Positions 27,503 through 37,891 are shown, counted from the first letter of the stretch. The stretch is DNA of 49,159 nt from Vannielia litorea (GCF_018424695.1 NZ_QTNQ01000025.1:1-49159), one strand, 5' to 3'. Translations and numbers: made by a program. Notes: generated from the sequence alone by a model not told the origin.

Positions 27503-28471
27503 TCAACGCGTCTCGCCCATCATCCATTGACCGTCCGGATAAAACGCGTGAAACGCAAAGGCGAACATCAGGTCATGCGCCACGTCCCGCCCCTGCGCGT
27601 CGCGCACGCGGATATTGCCAACGTCCCGTCCCTTGGCGATGGCCGCGGTGTCGAGGGCGCTGGCCTGCCCCGCGCGCCAGCTGATGACGACCCCCGCCTC
27701 GCGAATCTCGCCAGCCTCCGCCACCCGGGGCAAAGGCCAGGCGCGGGTACCGACGCGCACGACACGCGCAAGGGCGGGCACGCCATGGGGCGGCATTTCA
27801 CCATTGAAAAGAAAGGGATTTTTCGAGCGATCGTATCCGGCATAGGGGTTTCGCCCATAGGGCCTGCCATGGCGCGGTTCGGCCATCACCCGGCCCTTGG
27901 GATTGCGGGCTGCAAAGCTTTCCCAGCTCTCCATCCAGCTTGGCACCTGCCGCAGCTCCGTGCCCGTCAGCTCGCCCACGATGGCCTCCCCCACGGCCTG
28001 TTGCCACCAGCTCTCGGTCTGGCGATCATACATCACCATGTCGGAGTGCCGCAGCTTTCCGGTTACACCGAACTCCAGCACTTGCCCCCTCACCCGGCGG
28101 TCGAAGGCGAGGGCAGAATTGCAGAGCGGGCAATAGGTTACGGCAACCGGCACCCCCTGAAAGCGATCGTTCACGATCTCATGCCAGATCAGGTAGCGCA
28201 GCGGATAAGCCCGCGCCTTCTTACCGATTTCAAGGGTGATCACCGGCTCCCTCGCGGCCAGCCTCGCCCTCTCCACTGGGATGAACCTCGGTCCGGACAG
28301 CGCCGGTATCCCGTCCTTGCCCGGCCCGCCCGACATGATCTCCACCCAGCTCTCGACGCTGGTCTTCGAGAAGTCCGTGCGCGGCCATTCGTGCTTCCAG
28401 AAGCCCGGGTCGGCCAGCGCCGCCCCTGCGCTCAACAGCAGCCAAACCCCTGCCCGCAAAAGAAAACCCAT
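27503..28471 (-). CDS. DUF3179 domain protein, exported
   Basis: A 322-residue protein with a Sec signal peptide (MGFLLRAGVWLLLSAGAALA, then DPGFW). The body has the DUF3179 pattern: YPLRYLIWHEIVND, then VTYCPLCNSALAFDR with two cysteines and later RQTESWWQQAVGEAI. The function of this family is unknown; the C-x-x-C motif suggests redox or metal chemistry in the periplasm. The ATG at 28471 follows a GGGGGAGG site. It lies downstream of the two cyclophilin genes on the same strand, 77 bases away. Confidence 0.88.
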   Translation of the reverse strand: MGFLLRAGVWLLLSAGAALADPGFWKHEWPRTDFSKTSVESWVEIMSGGPGKDGIPALSGPRFIPVERARLAAREPVITLEIGKKARAYPLRYLIWHEIVNDRFQGVPVAVTYCPLCNSALAFDRRVRGQVLEFGVTGKLRHSDMVMYDRQTESWWQQAVGEAIVGELTGTELRQVPSWMESWESFAARNPKGRVMAEPRHGRPYGRNPYAGYDRSKNPFLFNGEMPPHGVPALARVVRVGTRAWPLPRVAEAGEIREAGVVISWRAGQASALDTAAIAKGRDVGNIRVRDAQGRDVAHDLMFAFAFHAFYPDGQWMMGETR

Positions 28472-28548
28472 GGCAGCCTCCCCCTTATTTCGGGTCAAGG
28501 ATGCCATGGGCTGATCGTCTCACATAGCCCGCTCACGCAGGCTTGAGG

Positions 28549-29154
28549 TCACTCCTGAAGGATGACGCTCTCCATCACGTCGGGGTTTTCCACCACACCG
28601 CTGCCGGGCACGCCAAGGGTGATCTGGTCAACCACCTCCATGCCCTCGATGACATGGCCCACAACCGTGTAGGCCCCGTTCAGATGATCCGCCGGGGCAA
28701 ACATGATGAAGAACTGGCTGTTCGCGCTGTCCGGATCGGCGGTGCGGGCCATGCCCACAGTGCCGCGCACATAGGGCTCATCGGAGAATTCCGCAGGCAG
28801 GTCAGGCAGATCCGAGCCGCCGGTGCCCGCGCGGCTCAGGTCTTCGCCCTTGCCGAACTGCACGTCACCGGTCTGGGCCATGAAGCCCTCCATCACCCGA
28901 TGAAACACCACGCCGTCATAGGCCCCGGCCTCGGCCAGCGCGGTGATCCGCGCCACATGCTCGGGCGCCAGATCGGGGCGCAGGTCGATCACGATATCGC
29001 CCTTGCCTGCCACCGTGATCGCAATGTTCGGCCCGTCGGTGTCTTCCGCCGCCACGGCCTCTGTCACGGTGCCGTTGGTGAACAGGAAGAAGGCCGCCAA
29101 AAAGGCCAGCCCGACGGCGAAGATGCCGCCTGCAAAGACCCTGCCATCAGACAT
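28549..29154 (-). CDS. Peptidyl-prolyl isomerase, cyclophilin type, membrane-anchored or exported
   Basis: A 201-residue cyclophilin that catalyses proline isomerisation. A hydrophobic N-terminal segment (about 7-27) ends near AVAAEDT, so it is either a signal peptide or an anchor. Core motifs [29 protein letters not shown] and [10 protein letters not shown] are conserved. It overlaps the upstream cyclophilin gene by 8 bases, so the pair is likely co-translated: this one for the periplasm, the other for the cytoplasm. Confidence 0.93.
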   Translation of the reverse strand: MSDGRVFAGGIFAVGLAFLAAFFLFTNGTVTEAVAAEDTDGPNIAITVAGKGDIVIDLRPDLAPEHVARITALAEAGAYDGVVFHRVMEGFMAQTGDVQFGKGEDLSRAGTGGSDLPDLPAEFSDEPYVRGTVGMARTADPDSANSQFFIMFAPADHLNGAYTVVGHVIEGMEVVDQITLGVPGSGVVENPDVMESVILQE

Positions 29155-29647
29155 CGGCCGCCACCTTCACGCTCTTCATCACGCCCGGGTTCGCAGGCGG
29201 CTCGCCACGCGGGATCGCATCCACATGCTCCATCCCGTCGATCACCCGGCCATAGACGGTGTAATTGCCGTTGAGAAAGTGAACATCATCAAAACAGATG
29301 AAAAACTGGCTGTTCGCGCTGTCGGGGTTCTGGCTGCGCGCCGCGCCAAGAACGCCGCGATCGAACGGCAGCTTGTTGAACTCCGCCGGCACGTTGGGCA
29401 GATCGGAGCCGCCGGTGCCCGCGCGCCGGGTATCACCGCCCGCCTTGCCGTGGGCCACGTCCCCCGTCTGGGCCATGAAGCCCTCGATCACACGGTGAAA
29501 CACCACGTTGTCATAGGCCCCGGCGCGGGCCAGCTCCTTCATCCGAGCTGAATGCTGCGGGGCCACGTCAGGCAGCAGCTCGACGGTCACGGTGCCGCCT
29601 TCGAGCTCGATCAGGATTGTGTTTTCGGGGTCTTTGATTTCGGCCAT
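29147..29647 (-). CDS. ppiB: Peptidyl-prolyl isomerase, cyclophilin type, cytoplasmic
   Basis: A 166-residue cyclophilin (PpiB type) without a signal peptide. [24 protein letters not shown], cut here as [14 protein letters not shown] plus the [14 protein letters not shown] and [10 protein letters not shown] blocks, identifies the fold. The ATG at 29647 has a GAGGAGG site; the frame is open far upstream into pgk antisense, which I discount. Its 5' region is shared with the divergent pgk gene (118-base gap). Confidence 0.93.
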   Translation of the reverse strand: MAEIKDPENTILIELEGGTVTVELLPDVAPQHSARMKELARAGAYDNVVFHRVIEGFMAQTGDVAHGKAGGDTRRAGTGGSDLPNVPAEFNKLPFDRGVLGAARSQNPDSANSQFFICFDDVHFLNGNYTVYGRVIDGMEHVDAIPRGEPPANPGVMKSVKVAADV

Positions 29648-29764
29648 TCTCGCCTCCTCGGTCATAAGTCGCGCGCACCCTATGCGCCGCATCCTGAAAG
29701 GGAAAGCCCCGCGTTGACCCTGCCGTTCAAACCGGCGAGAACAAGACAACAGATGGAGGTGGTG

Positions 29765-30943
29765 ATGGCCTGGAAAACCCTTGATGACATGGACTTGAAA
29801 GGCAAGCGCGTGCTGGTGCGGGTCGATATCAACGTGCCCGTGGACGATGGCAAGGTGACCGATACCACAAGGATCGACCGGATCGTTCCCACCGTGAAGG
29901 ACATTCTCGCCAAGGGCGGCAAGCCGATCCTGCTGGCCCACTTCGGGCGCCCCAAGGGCAAGGTGGTGCCAGAAATGTCGCTGGAGGTCACCCTGCCCGC
30001 GCTCTCCGAGGCGCTCGGCCAAAAGGTTGCCTTCGCCGATGGCGGCTGGGATGCCGCCGTGGCCACGCTCTCCGAGGGCCAGGTGCTTCTGCTTGAAAAC
30101 ATGCGCTTCTTCCCTGGCGAAGAGGCCAACGACCCGGAGTTTGCCAAGGAGTTGGCCGCTCTGGGAGACATCTACTGCAACGATGCCTTCTCCGCGGCCC
30201 ACCGCGCCCATGCCTCCACCGAGGGCGTCGCCCACCTGCTGCCCAGCTGCGTGGGCCGGAACATGCAGGAAGAGCTGGAAGCGCTCGAAGGCGCGCTTGG
30301 CGACCCGATCCGCCCGGTCGCCGCCGTGGTGGGCGGCGCGAAGGTGTCCACCAAGATCACCCTGCTCTCCAACCTGCTCGACAAGGTCGATCACCTGATC
30401 ATCGGTGGCGGTATGGCCAACACTTTCCTGCTCGCACAGGGCCATGAGATCGGCCAGAGCCTCGCCGAAGCCGAGATGACCGGCACCGCATTGGAAATTC
30501 TCGAAAAAGCCAAAACCTCCGGCTGCCAGATCCACCTGCCGGTGGACGTGGTCGTGGCTGAGGAATTCAAGGCCCGCGCCCCGCATAAGGTCTGCCCCGC
30601 CGAGGAGTGTCCGAGCGAGGGCATGATCCTCGATGCCGGGCCGAAGACCGTGGCCAACATCTGCAAGGTCTTCGACGAAAGCGAAACCCTCATCTGGAAC
30701 GGCCCGCTCGGCGCCTTCGAGATCATGCCCTTCGGCGCCGCCACCTATGCCGCCGCCCGCCAGGCCGGGGCGCTGACCGACAAGGGCGAGCTGATCACCG
30801 TGGCCGGCGGCGGCGATACCGTGGCCGCGCTGAACAACGCCAAGGCCAGTTACCAGTTCACCTATATCTCCACCGCCGGGGGCGCGTTCCTTGAGTGGAT
30901 GGAGGGTAAGACCCTGCCCGGCGTGGCAGCGCTGGGGGGTTAA
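29765..30943 (+). CDS. pgk: Phosphoglycerate kinase
   Basis: A 392-residue phosphoglycerate kinase of normal length; it interconverts 1,3-bisphosphoglycerate and 3-phosphoglycerate with ADP/ATP. The signature [16 protein letters not shown] (about 14-29), the substrate-binding [10 protein letters not shown] and the C-terminal nucleotide loop [12 protein letters not shown] are clear. The ATG at 29765 follows a GGAGG site. Its stop codon overlaps the stop of the convergent 481-aa gene. fba follows 1.6 kb later on the same strand. Confidence 0.97.
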   Translation: MAWKTLDDMDLKGKRVLVRVDINVPVDDGKVTDTTRIDRIVPTVKDILAKGGKPILLAHFGRPKGKVVPEMSLEVTLPALSEALGQKVAFADGGWDAAVATLSEGQVLLLENMRFFPGEEANDPEFAKELAALGDIYCNDAFSAAHRAHASTEGVAHLLPSCVGRNMQEELEALEGALGDPIRPVAAVVGGAKVSTKITLLSNLLDKVDHLIIGGGMANTFLLAQGHEIGQSLAEAEMTGTALEILEKAKTSGCQIHLPVDVVVAEEFKARAPHKVCPAEECPSEGMILDAGPKTVANICKVFDESETLIWNGPLGAFEIMPFGAATYAAARQAGALTDKGELITVAGGGDTVAALNNAKASYQFTYISTAGGAFLEWMEGKTLPGVAALGG

Positions 30944-32385
30944 CGCCGCACCCGCTGGGTTTCGATGACGAACTGATAAGGCACGTCGAGTGGCGGGCCG
31001 GAGGTTTGGCGCATCACGATATCAATGGCGTTCCCGACCACGATATTGGGGCCGATGATATCTCCAAGCGCGTAGAGGCCCGCCTGCGCAGCGCCGCTGA
31101 AGAGCCCCTGCCGATAGAGCCGCCGCACCCCGCCGGGCAACAGCACGTGCATCTCCACCGCAACGGCCTGGCCATCCACCAGCTCGGTCAGATCGACCCA
31201 CCCGGCAAGGTCGAACGCGGCAGATCGCACCTCGACGGTCTCTTCATCATTGCCAGGCCTGGCTTCGAAAACGCCCTCTTCATAGACCATTATCCGCTTC
31301 AGATCGGCCAGGATCACCGGATCTTCGGGCGGTTCCTCGGGCGGGGGCCAGCCCGGTGGCCATTCGGGCGGCCATTCAGGCGGGTGGAAGATGTTGATGA
31401 TCCAGACAATCAGGCGCTCCAACTCGTGGATCTCGTCCTTGATCGACACCGGCGGGATCGCCCGCTCGTGGCGCAGCCCGTCTGGCCCAACCGGGTGCAG
31501 CTCGCCCTCGGGCGGGGCGGGCGGCGGCGGGGCGATGCTGCCAAGGCAATCCCATTCGGTGTTGTAGAGCGTGCGCCCGAGCAGCTTGGTCAGGCAGTCG
31601 ATCTGAAGGCGCAGATCATCGAGTTCCTTCCCGATCGAGTTGCCCCGGTTCTCGGTGTCATCGCGCGGATCGGTGATCAGCTTGTCGGCCCCGGCGCGAG
31701 GGAAATCGCCGCCATGGACGCGAGCCCAGAGATATTCGAGCTTGCGCTCGATATCCCACAGGAACCATAGCACCGATCCGCTCAACTCTGGCTCTTCCAC
31801 CGGCCCGTCCACTGGCGGAATGCGCTCTGCCCCCTTCTTGTCGTCCACCTTCACCAGCGGCTTGCCCAGCACCTGATGCAGGAAGCGCTCGACCTTGGCC
31901 TCCAGTTCCTCAACGTCCAAGGTGAGTTCGTCGACCTTGTCAGGACCGCTGTCGATCAGTGTCTTGAGCTGGGGCAGCAGAATGGTGAGGTCTTTCAACA
32001 CCGTCTTGAGCTTGCCGTCTCCCAGAAGCTCCACAATCTTCTTGAGGGCCGTCACGATCCAGTCCACCGCGGTGGAGAGCACCTTGGACCAGTCTACATC
32101 TTCCAGCTCGTCGCCCAGTTGCGACAGGGCCAGCGCCAGAAGCGGCGAGGTGCCCGCCAGGGCCAGGCCGCGCAGCATCGTGGCGCGGGCCTCGTCATCG
32201 CCCTCGGCCAGCGCCAGCGCTTCGCTCATCTCTTCGCGGATCGCATCGATACAGCCCTTCGCCGGCGCGCGCAGCCCCACGGCCAGCGGCCCCAGCGCGG
32301 CTTCGGCGAAGTAGCGCTCGGTCTCCTTGAGGATGCCTTCGACCTGTTCGAAAAACGCTTCCGGCTCGTGGCTACCATTCGCCAT
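30940..32385 (-). CDS. Large hypothetical protein with Pro-Trp repeat
   Basis: A 481-residue protein I do not recognise. The N-terminal half is helical and acidic (about 1-180, including likely coiled-coil parts), with no signal peptide. Short helical blocks follow (about 203-275), then a proline-rich hinge, a [14 protein letters not shown] repeat at 335-348 with PPEEPPEDP after it, and a C-terminal beta-rich domain (about 357-481). ATG with GGAGGG site and a good extended -10 promoter in front; transcribed alone. Inserted between pgk and fba on the opposite strand. Could be a scaffold or structural protein; the function is unknown. Confidence 0.8.
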   Translation of the reverse strand: MANGSHEPEAFFEQVEGILKETERYFAEAALGPLAVGLRAPAKGCIDAIREEMSEALALAEGDDEARATMLRGLALAGTSPLLALALSQLGDELEDVDWSKVLSTAVDWIVTALKKIVELLGDGKLKTVLKDLTILLPQLKTLIDSGPDKVDELTLDVEELEAKVERFLHQVLGKPLVKVDDKKGAERIPPVDGPVEEPELSGSVLWFLWDIERKLEYLWARVHGGDFPRAGADKLITDPRDDTENRGNSIGKELDDLRLQIDCLTKLLGRTLYNTEWDCLGSIAPPPPAPPEGELHPVGPDGLRHERAIPPVSIKDEIHELERLIVWIINIFHPPEWPPEWPPGWPPPEEPPEDPVILADLKRIMVYEEGVFEARPGNDEETVEVRSAAFDLAGWVDLTELVDGQAVAVEMHVLLPGGVRRLYRQGLFSGAAQAGLYALGDIIGPNIVVGNAIDIVMRQTSGPPLDVPYQFVIETQRVRR

Positions 32386-32424
32386 GGAACGCCCTCCTCT
32401 ACCGCCTAAGGAATGTCAGGTGAC

Positions 32425-32433
32425 ATTATAGCA
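32425..32433 (-). promoter_or_regulatory. Extended -10 promoter of the 481-aa gene
   Basis: On the minus strand TGC-TATAAT (32433-32425): a perfect -10 hexamer with a TGn extension, about 40 bases before the ATG. No clear -35. It shares TGTGCTATA with the promoter at 27168-27176. Confidence 0.6.
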
Positions 32434-32550
32434 CAAAACGCCGCGTTCGGTTAGCCGCGGCTTCAACCGGGACGTTAGCGCAACCACCTTTGCCTTCCCT
32501 CGCGGCCCCCGCTATCCCTCTGCACAAACGTCAATCACGAGGGACGACCC

Positions 32551-33444
32551 ATGCCGAACGCCGAGCAGAAACAGAAGATCGCCGCGGGACAAGGCTTCAT
32601 CGCCGCGCTCGACCAGTCGGGCGGTTCCACTCCCAAGGCGCTCAAGCTCTACGGCGTGGACGAAAGCCGCTACGGCACCGATGACGAGATGTTCGACCTG
32701 ATCCACGACATGCGCTCGCGCATCGCCACCGCGCCCGCCTTCACCGGCGACAAGGTGATCGGGGCGATCCTGTTCGAGAAGACCATGGACCGCGATATCG
32801 CCGACAAGCCCGCGGCCCGGTTCCTGTGGGAAGAGCGCGGTGTTGTCCCCTTCCTGAAAATCGACAAGGGCCTCGAGGAAGAGGCGAACGGCGTGCAGCT
32901 GATGAAGCCCATCCCCGGCCTCTCGGAGTTGCTCACGCGCGCTGTCGAGAAGGGCATTTTCGGCACCAAGGAGCGCTCGGTGATCCACGCCGCCAACGCG
33001 GAGGGCATCGCCGCAAATGTGGCCCAGCAGTTCGAACTCGGCGCGCAGGTTGTCGAGCACGGCCTCGTCCCGATCCTGGAGCCCGAGGTGAATATCAACG
33101 CGCCCGACAAGGCCGAGGCGGAGGCGCTGTTGCTGGCCGAAATCGCCAAGCGGCTCGATGTCCTGCCCACCACCTCCGACATCATGCTCAAGCTGACCCT
33201 CCCCGAGGAGGCCAACCTCTACAAGCCGCTGGTCGATCATCCGCGCGTGCTGAAGGTGGTAGCCCTCTCGGGCGGCTATTCGCGCGACGAAGCCAATGCG
33301 AAGCTGGCCCAGAACACCGGCATGGTGGCCAGCTTCTCCCGCGCGCTGACCGAGGGGCTCTCCGATGGGCAATCCGACAGCGAGTTCAACACCACCCTCG
33401 GCGACGCGATCGGGGCAATCCACGCGGCCTCGATCGCCGGGTGA
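32551..33444 (+). CDS. fda: Class I fructose-bisphosphate aldolase
   Basis: A 297-residue class I (Schiff-base) aldolase of the bacterial type related to Staphylococcus Fda, splitting fructose-1,6-bisphosphate. FIAALDQSGGSTPKALKLYG near the start and KLTLPEEANLY with predicted Schiff-base Lys214 identify it. The length is typical. The start has a GAGG site. It stands near pgk but is separated by the opposite-strand 481-aa gene, so it has its own promoter. Works in glycolysis or gluconeogenesis together with pgk. Confidence 0.95.
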   Translation: MPNAEQKQKIAAGQGFIAALDQSGGSTPKALKLYGVDESRYGTDDEMFDLIHDMRSRIATAPAFTGDKVIGAILFEKTMDRDIADKPAARFLWEERGVVPFLKIDKGLEEEANGVQLMKPIPGLSELLTRAVEKGIFGTKERSVIHAANAEGIAANVAQQFELGAQVVEHGLVPILEPEVNINAPDKAEAEALLLAEIAKRLDVLPTTSDIMLKLTLPEEANLYKPLVDHPRVLKVVALSGGYSRDEANAKLAQNTGMVASFSRALTEGLSDGQSDSEFNTTLGDAIGAIHAASIAG

Positions 33445-33605
33445 GCCTCGCCGCCCGCCCCTGCCCGGCGCGTTAACGAAATTGCCACAGCACGGGTGAT
33501 AATTTCGTCGCGCCGGTTCATTAGGGGATTCACTTGGCGCCGCATTCGTGCAAATCTGCGTGGACGAGGCCCGCAAAGAGGCCCGCGCAAACGAGGCACG
33601 AGGGT

Positions 33606-33908
33606 ATGAACTTTTCCCGCAGACGACCGGCTTTCGGTGTGGTGATCTATTTCGCCCTGACGCTGTCGCTCGGGCTCTATTTCACCTTCGCTGCCGTTCA
33701 GGGCGATTATGGCCTGTTCCGCCGCATCGAGATCGAGGCCGAAGCGAGCGAGCTTCAGGCAGAGCGCGATCGCCTCAAGACCGAGGTGGCGGTGTTGCGC
33801 AACAAGACGCACCGCATGTCGGACGACTACCTCGACCTCGACCTGCTCGACCAGCAGGCGCGCGACGTACTGGGGCTGATCCGCGCCGACGAGATCGTCA
33901 TTCGCTGA
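33606..33908 (+). CDS. ftsB: FtsB/DivIC-family septum formation initiator
   Basis: A 100-residue bitopic protein. One transmembrane helix (about 10-30), then a heptad-rich coiled coil (about 38-72) and a short conserved tail (DLDLLDQQARDVLGLIRADEIV) given here by its ends DLDLLDQQA and GLIRADEIV. That is the architecture of FtsB/DivIC cell-division proteins. The ATG at 33606 is chosen because the upstream extension is not conserved in type. Location just before pdhA is common in alphaproteobacteria. Confidence 0.88.
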   Translation: MNFSRRRPAFGVVIYFALTLSLGLYFTFAAVQGDYGLFRRIEIEAEASELQAERDRLKTEVAVLRNKTHRMSDDYLDLDLLDQQARDVLGLIRADEIVIR

Positions 33909-33994
33909 GCTCGTCTCTGCGCTGCGGCATCGCGCGGTGCGCCCCCGCCCGCGTTCCATCCACCTCCGCTCCGGACGTTAACTCCCTGTCAACA

Positions 33995-34012
33995 CAGGCG
34001 GAACACCGCCTG
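33995..34012. other. Hairpin between ftsB and pdhA
   Basis: A perfect 7-bp inverted repeat CAGGCGG-AACA-CCGCCTG in the 200-bp gap. It may end ftsB transcription (no T-run) or be part of the pdh leader. The rest of the gap, with AT-rich stretches near 34022-34090, probably holds the pdh promoter, but I could not choose one. Confidence 0.4.
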
Positions 34013-34111
34013 CTCCTCCTGCGTTAAAATTTCATGTGCATCCCCCGTAGGGCGATGATAAGACATGGTTCAACGTTAAACTAATTTCTGACTCGGGGAG
34101 GAGAGGCTGCC

Positions 34112-35134
34112 ATGGCGGCTCGGAAGACCACCAGAAAGACACCCGCAAAATCCAACACATCCAAGGAAGAGCTGCTGGCCTACTACAAGGACATGCTGCT
34201 CATCCGTCGCTTCGAGGAAAAAGCCGGCCAGCTCTATGGCATGGGCCTGATCGGCGGCTTCTGCCACCTCTACATCGGCCAGGAAGCCGTGGTGGTGGGG
34301 CTGGAAGCTGCGGCGAAGGAGGGTGACAAGCGCATCACCTCCTACCGCGACCACGGCCACATGCTGGCCTGCGGGATGGACCCTAAGGGCGTCATGGCCG
34401 AGCTCACGGGCCGCGAGGGCGGCTACTCCAAGGGCAAGGGCGGCTCGATGCACATGTTCTCCAAGGAGAAGCATTTCTACGGCGGCCACGGCATCGTCGG
34501 TGCACAGGTGCCGCTCGGCGCGGGCCTCGCCTTTGCCGACAAGTATCTCGAAAACGGCGGCGTAACCTTTACCTACTTCGGGGACGGCGCGGCCAACCAG
34601 GGCCAGGTCTACGAGACATTCAACATGGCCGCGCTCTGGAAGCTGCCGGTGATCTTCGTCATCGAGAACAACCAGTACGCCATGGGCACCTCGCAGAACC
34701 GCTCCACCTCCACCGAAGACATCCACACCCGTGGCACTCCCTTCGGCATCCCCGGCGAGATCGTCGATGGGATGGACGTGCTGGCCGTCAAGGCCGCTGG
34801 CGAGAAGGCCGTGGAGCACTGCCGCAGCGGTGAAGGCCCCTACATTCTGGAAGTCAAAACATACCGGTATCGCGGCCACTCCATGTCGGACCCGGCCAAG
34901 TATCGCACCCGCGAAGAAGTGCAAAAGATGCGCGAGGAGCGCGACCCGATTGAGCGCGTCCGGGCGATGTTGCTGGAGGGTAAGCACGCCACCGAGGACG
35001 ACCTCAAGGCCATCGACAAGGAGACAAAGGAAATCGTCAACGAAAGCGCCGAATTCGCCAAGGAGAGCCCCGAGCCCGCGCTCGAGGAGCTCTGGACGGA
35101 CATCTACGCCGACGTGGCGCCGCAGGAAGCCTGA
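34112..35134 (+). CDS. pdhA: Pyruvate dehydrogenase E1 alpha
   Basis: A 340-residue E1 alpha subunit of the pyruvate dehydrogenase complex, which decarboxylates pyruvate with thiamine diphosphate. SYRDHGH (77-83), the TPP motif GDGAANQG (157-164) ending in ENNQYAMGT, and the loop RYRGHSMSDPAKYR are all present. A strong GGGGAGGAG site precedes the ATG. First gene of pdhABC, 15 bases before pdhB. Confidence 0.97.
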   Translation: MAARKTTRKTPAKSNTSKEELLAYYKDMLLIRRFEEKAGQLYGMGLIGGFCHLYIGQEAVVVGLEAAAKEGDKRITSYRDHGHMLACGMDPKGVMAELTGREGGYSKGKGGSMHMFSKEKHFYGGHGIVGAQVPLGAGLAFADKYLENGGVTFTYFGDGAANQGQVYETFNMAALWKLPVIFVIENNQYAMGTSQNRSTSTEDIHTRGTPFGIPGEIVDGMDVLAVKAAGEKAVEHCRSGEGPYILEVKTYRYRGHSMSDPAKYRTREEVQKMREERDPIERVRAMLLEGKHATEDDLKAIDKETKEIVNESAEFAKESPEPALEELWTDIYADVAPQEA

Positions 35135-35149
35135 GGGGAGGACTGACAA

Positions 35150-36541
35150 ATGGCAACTGAACTGCTCATGCCCGCGCTTTCCCCGACGATGGAGGAAGGC
35201 ACGCTTGCAAAATGGCTGGTGAAGGAGGGCGACACCGTGTCGTCCGGCGATATCCTGGCCGAGATTGAAACCGACAAGGCCACGATGGAATTCGAGGCCG
35301 TGGATGAAGGCGTGATCGGCAAGATCCTCGTCTCCGAGGGCACCGAGGGCGTGAAAGTGAACACGCCGATCGCCGTGATCCTTGAAGAAGGCGAGGATGC
35401 CTCTGCCGCTGAGACTGTTTCGTCCAGCGGTGGTGAAAGTGCGGGCGCCGAGGAAGCGGCCGAGGAAAAGCCCTCTGCCCCCGCGGCTGCCAAGCCCGAG
35501 GCCGAGGCGCCGACGGAGCTCATGGTCGACAGTTCGCCCGACTGGCCCGAAGGCACCGAGATGGTGCAAACCACCGTCCGTGAGGCCCTGCGCGATGCCA
35601 TGGCCGAGGAAATGCGCAGCGACGAGACGGTTTTCCTGATGGGTGAGGAGGTGGCCGAATACCAGGGTGCCTACAAGGTCAGCCAGGGGCTGCTCGACGA
35701 GTTCGGCCCCAAGCGGGTGATCGACACGCCGATCACCGAGCACGGCTTTGCCGGCATCGCCGTTGGCGCGGCCTTTGGCAGCCTGCGCCCGATTGTCGAG
35801 TTCATGACCTTCAACTTCGCCATGCAGGCGATCGACCAGATCATCAACTCGGCGGCCAAGACGCTGTACATGTCGGGCGGCCAGATGGGCGCGCCGATGG
35901 TCTTCCGCGGCCCCAATGGCGCCGCCGCCCGCGTCGCCGCCCAGCACAGCCATGACTACGCCGCCTGGTATGCCCAGGTGCCCGGCCTCAAGGTTGTGAT
36001 GCCCTACTCGGCAGCCGACTACAAAGGCCTGATGAAGACCGCCATCCGCGACCCGAACCCGGTGATCTTCCTGGAGAACGAAATCCTCTACGGGCGCAGC
36101 TTCGATGTGCCCAAGCTGGATGACTTCACCATTCCCTTCGGCAAGGCGAAGATCTGGCGCGAGGGCACGGATGTGACCTTGGTCAGCTTTGGCATTGGCA
36201 TGCAATATGCGCTGGAAGCCGCTGAAAAACTTGCAGAAGACGGGATAAGCGCCGAGGTGGTCGACCTGCGCACGCTGCGCCCGATGGATACCGCAACGGT
36301 GATCAAATCGGTCATGAAGACCAACCGCTGCGTGACCATCGAAGAGGGCTTCCCGGTCTGCTCGATCGGCAACCACATCTCGGCGGTGCTGATGCAGGAG
36401 GCGTTCGATTATCTCGACGCTCCGGTTATCAACTGCACCGGCAAGGATGTGCCCATGCCCTACGCGGCCAACCTTGAGAAGCACGCGCTGGTGACCACCG
36501 ACGAGGTGATCGAGGCGGTGAAAAAAGTGACATACCGGTAA
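35150..36541 (+). CDS. pdhB: Pyruvate dehydrogenase E1 beta with N-terminal lipoyl domain
   Basis: A 463-residue E1 beta subunit. Residues 1-80 form a lipoyl domain with the lipoylated Lys43 in [11 protein letters not shown], an Ala/Glu/Pro linker follows (about 83-120), and the E1 beta core runs from about 135 ([35 protein letters not shown]). A lipoyl domain on E1 beta is the alphaproteobacterial form. The domain is nearly identical to that of PdhC next door. Confidence 0.97.
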   Translation: MATELLMPALSPTMEEGTLAKWLVKEGDTVSSGDILAEIETDKATMEFEAVDEGVIGKILVSEGTEGVKVNTPIAVILEEGEDASAAETVSSSGGESAGAEEAAEEKPSAPAAAKPEAEAPTELMVDSSPDWPEGTEMVQTTVREALRDAMAEEMRSDETVFLMGEEVAEYQGAYKVSQGLLDEFGPKRVIDTPITEHGFAGIAVGAAFGSLRPIVEFMTFNFAMQAIDQIINSAAKTLYMSGGQMGAPMVFRGPNGAAARVAAQHSHDYAAWYAQVPGLKVVMPYSAADYKGLMKTAIRDPNPVIFLENEILYGRSFDVPKLDDFTIPFGKAKIWREGTDVTLVSFGIGMQYALEAAEKLAEDGISAEVVDLRTLRPMDTATVIKSVMKTNRCVTIEEGFPVCSIGNHISAVLMQEAFDYLDAPVINCTGKDVPMPYAANLEKHALVTTDEVIEAVKKVTYR

Positions 36542-36553
36542 GGAGAGAGAGCG

Positions 36554-37885
36554 ATGCCCACCGAAGTTCTGATGCCCGCCCTCTCGCCCACCATGGAGCA
36601 GGGCACCCTTGCGAAATGGCTGGTGAAGGAAGGCGATACCGTCTCGTCCGGCGACCTGTTGGCCGAGATCGAAACCGACAAGGCGACGATGGAGTTCGAA
36701 GCCGTTGACGAGGGCACTATCGGCAAGATTCTCGTCGAGGAAGGCACCGAGGGCGTGGCGGTGAACACCCCCATCGCGGTCCTGCTCGAAGAGGGTGAAA
36801 GCGCCGATGATATCGGTGCTGTCTCCTCTGGCGGCGGTGCCGCGAAAGAGGAGACAGCGGCTGAGCCCGAGAAGCAGGAACGCTCCGGTGAGCCTGCTTC
36901 GACGTCCTCCGGCGCGGTCGAGAAGTCCGACGTGAAGGCCCCGGCGGCCCCCGAGAAGGATGGCGAACGCGTGTTCGCCTCGCCGCTTGCGCGCCGGATC
37001 GCCAAGGAGAAGGGCATCGACCTGACCGCCATCAAGGGCTCCGGCCCCAAGGGGCGGATCGTGAAGGCCGATGTGGAAAGCGCCAAGCCCGGCGCTGCGC
37101 CTGCCAAGGAAGAGGCCAAGGCCCCTGCCCCGGCTGCCGCCCCTGCCCCGGCGGGCCCCTCTGCCGATGCCATCGCCAAGATGTACGAGGGCCGGGAGTA
37201 CGAGGAGGTCAAGCTCGACGGGATGCGCAAGACAATTGCTGCGCGTCTCACCGAGGCCAAGCAGACCATTCCGCACTTCTACCTGCGGCGCGACATCAAG
37301 CTCGACGCGCTGCTGAAGTTCCGGAGCCAGCTGAACAAACAGTTGGAAGGCCGGGGTGTGAAGCTTTCGGTCAACGATTTTATCATCAAAGCCTGTGCCC
37401 TTGCGCTCCAGTCTGTGCCCGACTGCAATGCGGTCTGGGCCGGAGACCGGGTGCTGAAGCTGAAGCCCTCGGATGTGGCAGTCGCCGTGGCCATCGAGGG
37501 CGGGCTTTTTACCCCCGTTCTGAAAGACGCCGACACCAAGTCGCTCTCGGCTCTGTCCGCAGAGATGAAAGACCTGGCCACTCGTGCCCGCGACCGCAAG
37601 CTGGCGCCGCATGAGTACCAGGGCGGCACATTCGCCATCTCCAATCTCGGCATGTTCGGCATCGACAACTTCGACGCCGTCATCAACCCGCCGCACGGTG
37701 CAATCCTCGCTGTGGGTTCCGGCGTGAAGAAGCCCGTGGTGGGTGACGATGGCGAACTGACTGTGGCGACGGTCATGAGCGTTACGCTCTCGGTCGATCA
37801 CCGGGTGATCGACGGGGCGCTTGGGGCTGAATTCCTCAAAGCGCTGACGGATAACCTCGAAAACCCCATGGTCATGCTGGCATGA
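36554..37885 (+). CDS. pdhC: Pyruvate dehydrogenase E2 (dihydrolipoyl acetyltransferase)
   Basis: A 443-residue E2: lipoyl domain (1-80, Lys43), linker, peripheral subunit-binding domain ([17 protein letters not shown], about 138-172), a second Ala/Pro linker and the acetyltransferase core with the catalytic DHRVIDG near the C-terminus. It transfers the acetyl group to CoA. Only one lipoyl domain here, the second being supplied by PdhB. No lpd (E3) gene follows; the operon ends at a terminator. Confidence 0.97.
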   Translation: MPTEVLMPALSPTMEQGTLAKWLVKEGDTVSSGDLLAEIETDKATMEFEAVDEGTIGKILVEEGTEGVAVNTPIAVLLEEGESADDIGAVSSGGGAAKEETAAEPEKQERSGEPASTSSGAVEKSDVKAPAAPEKDGERVFASPLARRIAKEKGIDLTAIKGSGPKGRIVKADVESAKPGAAPAKEEAKAPAPAAAPAPAGPSADAIAKMYEGREYEEVKLDGMRKTIAARLTEAKQTIPHFYLRRDIKLDALLKFRSQLNKQLEGRGVKLSVNDFIIKACALALQSVPDCNAVWAGDRVLKLKPSDVAVAVAIEGGLFTPVLKDADTKSLSALSAEMKDLATRARDRKLAPHEYQGGTFAISNLGMFGIDNFDAVINPPHGAILAVGSGVKKPVVGDDGELTVATVMSVTLSVDHRVIDGALGAEFLKALTDNLENPMVMLA

Positions 37886-37891
37886 TATGGT

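Noticed and set aside
34076..37801. A 1,241-codon minus-strand frame across pdhABC
   Set aside because: Shadow of pdhA, pdhB and pdhC in GC-rich DNA; it has no recognisable domain and the internal repeats reflect the duplicated lipoyl regions.
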